A DNA stretch of 64,000 bases from assembly GCF_014203645.1 (NCBI RefSeq), contig NZ_JACHJL010000002.1:372001-436000 (forward strand), given 5' to 3'. The DNA is from Streptomyces zagrosensis. Lineage in GTDB: Bacteria; Actinomycetota; Actinomycetes; Streptomycetales; Streptomycetaceae. Positions within the stretch are counted from its first letter, which is position 1, and each line of letters starts with the position of its first letter. Under the pieces are notes generated by a model that saw only the letters and a list, made by a program, of their open reading frames with translations, had not been told where the DNA came from and did no database searches. This document shows positions 55,168-64,000 of this stretch, piece by piece. Made by a program: the position numbers and the translations under genes.

Positions 55168-56553
55168 CTACCAACCGGAATGCGAGCCTCCGCCCGGCGG
55201 TCCCCCGCCAGCCGCAGACGAGGCCCCGGGCGAGGCCGCACGGCGGCGAGCGGTCAGCTTCCAGGCGCCGAGGCCGGCCAACAGCGCGGTACCCAAGGCG
55301 AAACCGCCGTACGCAACGGCCCGCAACTGGTCGCTCTGCCGTACCTCGGCGGCGCTTTGCCCGCGACGTGCGGCGCGCTCGTCGTCCTTGCCGACGCCGA
55401 AGCCGCCCGCCGTTGCGCTGCCGTCGTAGCGGGGGCCCGGCCGCGGCGTGCCCTTGAGGTGAACTCGTACGGTCACCGGGACGCCGTCCTTGAAGTACCG
55501 CTCCATCTCCGGGCTGATGGAGACCGCGACGTAGTACCAGCCGGCAACGCTCGCGGCCCGCACAGCCGCCTGGGAGTGTGCCGCTCGGTTGGCGTAGGCG
55601 AGGGGCGCGGTACCGATCCGGGAGCCGTTCTGGTCGCCCTTGTACGAGATGAAATGGTTGGTGGCGAGCAGCGCGCGGCCTGGGTTGTAGAGCGTCGCGC
55701 CGAGTGCGTCGCTGAGGAAGCCCGCGCTGCCGGTCGGCTTGCCCGTCGAGCCCGCGGGGCTGGGGACTTCGATGCTGGTCAGCAACTGTTGTCCCCAATC
55801 TACGGGGACCTTGAAGAAGCGGGTTTGGCCGGGCTCGACGGTGTCCTTCCAGGCTCCGGGCGACAGTGCTGTGGCGTCGTTGAAGCCGGTGCCGCCCGGG
55901 CGTGGCCTGGGGGTTTCGGTGGTGGGTAGGGGCGCCTGGGAACTCCAACTGCCCTTCGGGGGTTGCTCGGTGGGGCCGCCCTTGACCGCGGGTTCACGCA
56001 TGTGCCGGACTTCGAGCGTCCAGCGCTGTGCTCGGGGTGTCGGCGTGCTGGGCCGCTCCACCTTGACGAGATGACGGCCCGCGTCGCCGCATCGCGCCGA
56101 GGTGCCGGAACCGGGCTGCCGTACGACGGCGGTGCCGAACGGGTGGGCCACGTCGTCCGCGTCGGCCCCGGCGAGCGCCGCATCACAGCGCCCGCCGTCC
56201 AGCCGAGTCAGCGTTATCCGGATCTCGTCCTTGTACGCGTCGATGCCGGAGCCTGGCGGCGGAATGGCCACGGCCGAGACGTAGGCGGTGGAGCTGGCGT
56301 CGAGATCGACCGAGTAGAACCGGGTCTCGCCGTTGCCGATGCTGTCCACGCGGGGCCCACCGGCGGCGAGCGATGCGGCGTTGTCGCTGCTTTCACCGCC
56401 GCTGATGCGGGGTCCCGCGGTGCGGTACGTACGCTCGTGGGCGCCCGGCGCGGCCTGCGCCGACCCCGGTATCAGGCCGCCCACGACGCCCGCAGTGCAG
56501 AGCACCGCCACCGCGGCGAGGCTGGTCCGATGCCTACGGCGGCGGTCGTTCAT
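55168..56553 (-). CDS. Secreted, C-terminally membrane-anchored protein of unknown function
   Basis: 461 residues. An N-terminal signal peptide (SLAAVAVLCTAGVVGGLIPG, cut likely at AQA), a large Gly/Pro-rich outer region with two similar beta-rich parts (GNGETRFYSVDLDASSTAYV and PGQTRFFKVPVDWGQQLLTS) and one membrane helix near residue 425 (AVAYGGFALGTALLAGLGAW) with a basic tail. The repeated ETRFY/QTRFF motif suggests pre-peptidase-like beta domains. In relatives it is often beside a von Willebrand A protein; none is here. Function unknown. Confidence 0.8.
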   Translation of the reverse strand: MNDRRRRHRTSLAAVAVLCTAGVVGGLIPGSAQAAPGAHERTYRTAGPRISGGESSDNAASLAAGGPRVDSIGNGETRFYSVDLDASSTAYVSAVAIPPPGSGIDAYKDEIRITLTRLDGGRCDAALAGADADDVAHPFGTAVVRQPGSGTSARCGDAGRHLVKVERPSTPTPRAQRWTLEVRHMREPAVKGGPTEQPPKGSWSSQAPLPTTETPRPRPGGTGFNDATALSPGAWKDTVEPGQTRFFKVPVDWGQQLLTSIEVPSPAGSTGKPTGSAGFLSDALGATLYNPGRALLATNHFISYKGDQNGSRIGTAPLAYANRAAHSQAAVRAASVAGWYYVAVSISPEMERYFKDGVPVTVRVHLKGTPRPGPRYDGSATAGGFGVGKDDERAARRGQSAAEVRQSDQLRAVAYGGFALGTALLAGLGAWKLTARRRAASPGASSAAGGGPPGGGSHSGW

Positions 56554-56850
56554 CGGGCGACGCTCCTCGTCGTAGCGGTTTCCGGCACCACGTTTTGCTC
56601 GTGCAAGCTAATTGTTTGCTTACGTGAACTCAAGGGGCGAGACGAGAAACAACGACATGACCGGGCCCCCCGCCCATGCCACAACCCCCGCGCCGCCCCG
56701 ACCCGGGCAGGTCAGGCTCCGCCCCAAACGCCGCTGAACCCCGCGCCGGCGCCGCCGGCCGCCCCCACCACACAAACTGCCACCCCCACTGCCGCCCCCA
56801 CCACCACAAAACGTCCACCATAAATTGCCACGACAACTGCCACGACAAAC
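56554..56850. other. Intergenic stretch, no gene seen
   Basis: Upstream of the secreted protein. A pyrimidine/ACC-rich tract near 56700-56840 has CCACCACACAA and CCACGACAAC repeats. Promoter elements cannot be defined. Confidence 0.35.
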
Positions 56851-56889
56851 TACGGGGCCTCGACCGCTGCGAGCGATCGAGGCCCCGTA
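56851..56889. terminator. Terminator of the DLW-39 gene
   Basis: TACGGGGCCTCGA and TCGAGGCCCCGTA form a perfect 13-bp stem with a 13-base loop, 17 bp past the minus-strand DLW-39 stop. Confidence 0.8.
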
Positions 56890-56905
56890 AGAGGATTAGT
56901 GCGAC

Positions 56906-57040
56906 TCACACACCCGAACCTGCGGGCACGGAGTCGGTCGCCTCCGTCCACAGATCCTGCTCGGCGCGATCCGCCTGGATCTGGCGGTACACGAGGAGCC
57001 CGCCGATTGCGGCCAGTGCGACCAGGAGAAGCTTCTTCAC
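56906..57040 (-). CDS. DLW-39 family small membrane protein
   Basis: 44 residues from GTG at 57040: KKLLLVALAAIGGLLVYRQI is a membrane helix, followed by QADRAEQDLWTEATD with the D-L-W motif that names the family and gives its ~39-residue length. A regular neighbour of tRNA-Ile and gyrA in actinobacteria. The function is unknown; a structural peptide in the membrane is possible. Longer starts lack a ribosome site. Confidence 0.88.
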   Translation of the reverse strand: MKKLLLVALAAIGGLLVYRQIQADRAEQDLWTEATDSVPAGSGV

Positions 57041-57156
57041 CGCGCGACCTCGTCTTTCCTTGACGTAGGAGACCTTCTGGCGCCCGACTATACACACCGG
57101 CCGATACCGATCAGTGACCTAGGCCCTGGCCCAACTCAGTGGATGGACAAAAGAAT

Positions 57157-57188
57157 CGGCCCGGATGGATATCCCTCCATCCGGGCCG
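57157..57188. terminator. Terminator of tRNA-Ile
   Basis: CGGCCCGGATGGA and TCCATCCGGGCCG form a perfect 13-bp stem around TATCCC; on the minus strand it is followed by ATTCTTTTG. 11 bp from the tRNA end. Confidence 0.9.
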
Positions 57189-57198
57189 TTCGCATCGG

Positions 57199-57272
57199 TG
57201 GGGCTAACAGGACTTGAACCTGTGGCCTCTTCCTTATCAGGGAAGCGCTCTAACCGTCTGAGCTATAGCCCC
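57199..57272 (-). tRNA. tRNA-Ile (anticodon GAT)
   Basis: Minus strand: GGGGCTATAGCTCAGACGGT start, anticodon loop CCTGATAAG with GAT, T-arm ACAGGTTCAAGTCCTGT, acceptor AGCCCCA. 74 nt without encoded CCA. Placed downstream of the DUF3566 gene as in Mycobacterium (ileT). Confidence 0.97.
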
Positions 57273-57569
57273 GCGCTGCACCGAAAGATTAGCGCACCAC
57301 CAGCCCTGTCCCAAAATCGGTATCGGGCCGGGCCCTGAATCACTCGTACAACGGCCCGGACACCCCCGGCGGATTTATCCCCGCGTCGCCCCGGCCTCAG
57401 CGCCGCCCGGCCCTCTGGAAGCCATTTCGCGCCGCGCTTCCCGGGCCGGTACGGGCCCGGCACAGGCCCGGTGCTGGCCGGCACTGGTTCCGTCCTGGCG
57501 CTGGTCCAGTCCTGGTTCCCGTGCCGGCCGGCCTGCTCGTTTCTGCTCGTTCTGCTCTTTTAGGTGGGT
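57273..57569. other. Spacer between DUF3566 gene and tRNA-Ile
   Basis: No gene. It contains repeated GGCCCGG, CCGGCAC and CTGGTTCC units at 57440-57530 and TTCTGCTCG repeats near 57535-57560. No terminator is evident. Confidence 0.35.
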
Positions 57570-58340
57570 TTACTCGTCTTCCGCCAGCGTCAGCTCCACC
57601 CCGCCGACGAAACCCGCCGACAGGTTGTAGATGAACGCCCCCAGCGTGGCCAACGCCGTCGCCAGCACCACATCGATCACCGCGACGATCGAGGTGAAGA
57701 TCAGCACGCGGGGCAGCGACATGAACGACTCAAGGTCGAAGCCGCCGCCCTCGTTGGACTCGGTGGCGTCGGTGATCGTGCCGCCCACGGTGGAGAAGAC
57801 ACCCATCGCGTCCATCGTCATCCACAGCACGGAGGCCGCGATGATCGTGCAGATCCCCAGCGCGATGGAGAGCAGAAAGCTGACCTTCATCACGGACCAC
57901 GGATCGACCTTCGCCACCCGCAACCGGGCCTTTCGGGTGCGCGGCACGGTACGCGCGCCCGCCGGCGTGCGCGGGCGGCGCACCGCCTGCTGACCGCCCG
58001 CCGCGCCCTGCCCGCCCACCGAACCAACGTTCTGTGCCTTGCCCTGGTGCTGGCCGCCGGCCTGTGCGCCGCCGGTCTCACCCGCCGGCGGCGCGTACGC
58101 GTGGGGCGGGTGATAGGGCTGGGACTGCTGCTGTGATGCCGGCCGCTCACTGGGCAGTGGGCTCGCCGCGTACGGCTCATAGCCCTGCTTGGCACCTCGG
58201 GTATCCGTCACGGTTCCCCTCTGGGAGTCAGCCGCTCCCCTGCGGGAGTCAGCGGCCGAGCCACGGACGCTGTCCGGCGCCGTCGCAGGTCCGATGGGCT
58301 GCCCGCCCTCAGCACCCGCAGCGCCCGTGGCTCCAGTCAC
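57570..58340 (-). CDS. DUF3566 domain membrane protein
   Basis: 256 residues. The first ~135 are low complexity (Gln, Gly, Ala, Pro). The DUF3566 domain then starts VAKVDPWSVMKVSFLLSIAL and has two membrane spans, the second in FTSIVAVIDVVLATALATLG, ending NLSAGFVGGVELTLAEDE. GTG at 58340 follows the gyrA stop by 3 bases, so it is translated from the gyrase transcript. The mycobacterial counterpart is Rv0007; the role is unknown. Confidence 0.93.
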   Translation of the reverse strand: MTGATGAAGAEGGQPIGPATAPDSVRGSAADSRRGAADSQRGTVTDTRGAKQGYEPYAASPLPSERPASQQQSQPYHPPHAYAPPAGETGGAQAGGQHQGKAQNVGSVGGQGAAGGQQAVRRPRTPAGARTVPRTRKARLRVAKVDPWSVMKVSFLLSIALGICTIIAASVLWMTMDAMGVFSTVGGTITDATESNEGGGFDLESFMSLPRVLIFTSIVAVIDVVLATALATLGAFIYNLSAGFVGGVELTLAEDE

Positions 58341-58343
58341 GAC

Positions 58344-60989
58344 TTACTCCTCATCGCTCCCGGCCGGGGGCGCCTCGCCCTCGGCTGATTCTGGGCCGGT
58401 CGCCTCGGTCGCCTCGACATCATCGTCCGTCTCGGCTGCCTCGACCGCCTCAACGAGTTCCTCGACCTCTTCGGCCTCGCGACCCGCTTCGGCGTTGCGC
58501 GCGATACCTACCACGGCATCCCGCTTGCCTAGATTGATCAGTTGAACGCCCATGGTGTCACGGCCCGTCTCCCTGACCTCGTTGACCCGCGTACGGATCA
58601 CACCGCCGCTGAGGGTGATCGCAAGGATCTCATCGCTCTGCTCGACCACCAACGCGCCGACGAGCGAGCCGCGATCTTCCACGATCTTCGCGGCCTTGAT
58701 TCCGAGACCGCCACGCCCCTGCACGCGGTATTCATCCACATCCGTCCGCTTGGCGTACCCGCCATCGGTGGCGGTGAACACGAACGTACCGGCCCGAACG
58801 ACATTCATCGAGAGCAGTTCGTCACCCCCGCGGAAGCTCATGCCTTTAACACCCGAGGTCGCGCGGCCCATGGGGCGCAGTGCATCATCCGTGGCAGTGA
58901 ACCGGATTGACTGCGCCTTCCTGCTCACAAGGAGCAGATCGTCCTCGGCCGACACCAGCTCGGCGCCGATCAGTTCGTCCTCGCCGCCCTCGTCGGTCTC
59001 GCGCAAATTGATGGCGATGACGCCACCGGAGCGCGGCGAGTCGTAGTCCTTGAGCACGGTCTTCTTCACCAGACCGGCCTTGGTGGCCAGCACCAGGTAC
59101 GGCGCCGCATCGTAGTCCCGGATGGCCAAGATGCGGGCGATCTGCTCGTCCGGCTGGAAGGCCAGCAGGTTGGCGACGTGTTGGCCGCGCGCCTCCCGTC
59201 CGGCGTCCGGCAACTCGTACGCCTTGGCCCGGTAGACCCGGCCCTTGTTCGTGAAGAACAGCAGCCAGTGGTGGGTGGTGGAGACGAAGAAGTGGGAGAC
59301 GATGTCGTCCTGCTTGAGCTTGGTGCCCCGGACGCCCTTGCCACCGCGCTTTTGCGAGCGGTAGTCCTCGGTCTTGGTGCGCTTGACGTAGCCGCCCCGC
59401 GTGATGGTGACGACGATGTCCTCTTCGGCGATCAGGTCCTCGATGGACATGTCACCGTCGAACGGCACCAGCTTGCTGCGCCGGTCATCGCCGAACTTGT
59501 CCACCACCGCAGCCAGTTCGTCGCTGATGATCTGCCGCTGCCGCTCGGGGGAGGCCAGGATCGCGCTGTACTCGTTGATCTTGGCCTGAAGCTCGTCGTG
59601 CTCCGCGACGATCTTCTGCCGCTCCAGGGCGGCCAGCCGGCGGAGCTGCATCTCCAAGATCGCGTTGGCCTGGATCTCGTCGATGGCCAGCAGGCCCATC
59701 AGGCCCTCACGGGCGATGTCCACCGTGTCGCTGCGCCGGATCAGCGCGATGACCTCGTCGATCGCATCCAGCGCCTTGAGCAGGCCACGCAGGATGTGCG
59801 CCCGCTCCTCGGCCTTGCGCAGCCGGTAACGGGTACGCCGGACGATGACCTCGACCTGATGGGTGACCCAGTGCCGGATGAAGGCGTCGAGCGCGAGGGT
59901 GCGCGGCACTCCATCGACCAGGGCCAGCATGTTGGCGCCGAAGTTGGACTGGAGGTCGGTGTGCTTGTACAGGTTGTTCAGTACGACCTTGGCGACCGCG
60001 TCCCGCTTGAGCACGATCACCAGTCGCTGACCGGTGCGCGAAGAGGTCTCATCGCGCACATCGGCGATGCCGCCGACCTTGCCGTCCTTCACCAGGTCGG
60101 CAATCTTTTGCGCGAGGTTGTCCGGGTTGACCTGGTAAGGAAGCTCGGTGACCACCAGGCACTGGCGGTTGTGGATCTCCTCCACCTCGACCACCGCACG
60201 CATGGTGATCGAGCCGCGCCCGGTGCGGTACGCCTCCTCGATGCCCTTGCGGCCCACCACCAGGGCGCCGGTCGGGAAGTCCGGGCCCTTGATGCGGTCG
60301 ATGAGCGCGTCGAGCAGTTCCTCGGACGAAGCCTCGGGGTTGGCCAGGGCCCACTGGGCGCCCTCGGCGATCTCGCGCAGATTGTGCGGCGGGATGTTGG
60401 TCGCCATTCCGACCGCGATTCCGGCCGAGCCGTTGACCAACAGGTTCGGGAACCGGGCAGGCAGGACCGTCGGTTCCTGGTTACGGCCATCGTAGTTGTC
60501 CTGGAAATTGACGGTGTCCTCGTCAATGTCCCGGAGCATCTCCATGGCCAGCGGGTCCATCTTGCACTCGGTGTACCGCATGGCGGCGGCCGGGTCGTTG
60601 CCGGGGGACCCGAAGTTGCCGTTGGAGTCCACCAGCGGCATGCGCATCGACCAGTGCTGCGCGAGCCGCACCAGTGCGTCGTAGATGGAGGAGTCACCGT
60701 GCGGGTGGTACGTACCCATGACGTCGCCGACGACGCGAGCGCACTTGTAGAAGCCCTTCTCAGGCCGGTAGCCGCCGTCGTACATCGCGTACAACACGCG
60801 CCGGTGCACCGGCTTGAGGCCGTCCCGCACGTCGGGCAGCGCACGCGAGACGATCACGCTCATCGCGTAGTCGAGGTACGAGCGCTGCATCTCGGTTTCG
60901 AGCCCGACCGGCTCGACGCGCATTCCGGCTCCCACGGCCTGCGGGGTCAGCTCGGGATTCTCGATGGTGGGGGGGTTCTCGTCGGCCAT
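58344..60989 (-). CDS. gyrA: DNA gyrase subunit A
   Basis: 881 residues. DNA-cleavage subunit of gyrase. The catalytic tyrosine is in [11 protein letters not shown] (~residue 140) and the quinolone-resistance region reads [19 protein letters not shown] with Ser and Asp at the two key places, so no common resistance change. The C-terminal wrapping domain includes the GyrA-box QKRGGKG, with further blades; an acidic tail ([20 protein letters not shown]) ends it. Follows gyrB by 66 bases on the same strand. Confidence 0.98.
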   Translation of the reverse strand: MADENPPTIENPELTPQAVGAGMRVEPVGLETEMQRSYLDYAMSVIVSRALPDVRDGLKPVHRRVLYAMYDGGYRPEKGFYKCARVVGDVMGTYHPHGDSSIYDALVRLAQHWSMRMPLVDSNGNFGSPGNDPAAAMRYTECKMDPLAMEMLRDIDEDTVNFQDNYDGRNQEPTVLPARFPNLLVNGSAGIAVGMATNIPPHNLREIAEGAQWALANPEASSEELLDALIDRIKGPDFPTGALVVGRKGIEEAYRTGRGSITMRAVVEVEEIHNRQCLVVTELPYQVNPDNLAQKIADLVKDGKVGGIADVRDETSSRTGQRLVIVLKRDAVAKVVLNNLYKHTDLQSNFGANMLALVDGVPRTLALDAFIRHWVTHQVEVIVRRTRYRLRKAEERAHILRGLLKALDAIDEVIALIRRSDTVDIAREGLMGLLAIDEIQANAILEMQLRRLAALERQKIVAEHDELQAKINEYSAILASPERQRQIISDELAAVVDKFGDDRRSKLVPFDGDMSIEDLIAEEDIVVTITRGGYVKRTKTEDYRSQKRGGKGVRGTKLKQDDIVSHFFVSTTHHWLLFFTNKGRVYRAKAYELPDAGREARGQHVANLLAFQPDEQIARILAIRDYDAAPYLVLATKAGLVKKTVLKDYDSPRSGGVIAINLRETDEGGEDELIGAELVSAEDDLLLVSRKAQSIRFTATDDALRPMGRATSGVKGMSFRGGDELLSMNVVRAGTFVFTATDGGYAKRTDVDEYRVQGRGGLGIKAAKIVEDRGSLVGALVVEQSDEILAITLSGGVIRTRVNEVRETGRDTMGVQLINLGKRDAVVGIARNAEAGREAEEVEELVEAVEAAETDDDVEATEATGPESAEGEAPPAGSDEE

Positions 60990-61055
60990 TGCTGGTCAAA
61001 GTCCTTTCAGGCGGCGGCTAGGGCCCTGGCACCGGTGGGCTGGGGATGGGCCGAC

Positions 61056-64000
<2,945 letters not shown>

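Overview
The window is about 72% GC (estimated by eye) and reads as a Streptomyces or closely related actinomycete chromosome on one side of the replication origin. gyrB and gyrA lie on the minus strand at the right end (58.3-63.1 kb) and point away from where recF, dnaN, dnaA and oriC are expected, beyond position 64000. The right half keeps a classic actinobacterial order: gyrB, gyrA, DUF3566 protein, tRNA-Ile, tRNA-Ala, cyclophilin, crgA, DUF881 protein, pabA/trpG-type amidotransferase, sortases, pknB, pbpA, rodA, pstP, fhaB, fhaA, tRNA-Leu. Mycobacterium has the same order around its origin.

Layout. 1-11.9 kb: phenylacetate catabolism. paaH (cut by the window edge) and paaN are divergent, and paaABCDE is one operon with overlapping start and stop codons. 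Between them lie a MarR regulator with two small multidrug resistance (SMR) proteins, and a coupled run of DUF5819 protein, HTTM membrane protein and TrmH-type methyltransferase. The two paa control regions carry the same 16-bp operator in opposite orientations. 11.9-20.4 kb: an accessory zone with a decayed IS5-family element, DinB, rhodanese, J-domain and DUF2252 proteins, repeat-rich non-coding DNA, a frameshifted MarR gene, an HxlR/azoreductase pair, an integrase remnant and tRNA-Leu. 20.8-37.4 kb: the cell-wall growth and division block (fhaA-fhaB-pstP-rodA-pbpA-pknB, two class E sortases, amidotransferase, DUF881, crgA), then rhomboid protease, cyclophilin and a DUF5324 protein.

37.4-51.7 kb: an accessory segment between the DUF5324 gene and tRNA-Ala. 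It holds a BlaI/M56/MMPL cluster with two matching operators, a LAL-type regulator, a secreted trypsin-like protease, a Uma2 nuclease remnant abutting an IS630 remnant, a DprA-like plus ComF-like phosphoribosyltransferase pair (the latter frameshifted), and a gene of unknown function. Both ends carry a similar 37-bp sequence that spans the tRNA-Ala 3' end and terminator, as expected for a tRNA-integrated element. 51.7-64 kb: a regulator and membrane-tethered Ser/Thr kinase pair, a secreted membrane-anchored protein, a DLW-39 peptide, tRNA-Ile, DUF3566 protein, gyrA, gyrB, then about 0.9 kb with no recognisable gene.

Two themes run through the window. First, the 9-mer TTATCCACA (a DnaA box) occurs seven times, always between genes, including in both paa control regions. 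Second, several accessory genes carry single frameshifts or stops (IS5 transposase, MarR, phosphoribosyltransferase, IS630 transposase), so either the accessory DNA is decaying or some are assembly errors. The best candidate for an under-described system is the DprA/phosphoribosyltransferase pair at 48-49.6 kb, which resembles the two-gene make-up of the ShosTA anti-phage system.
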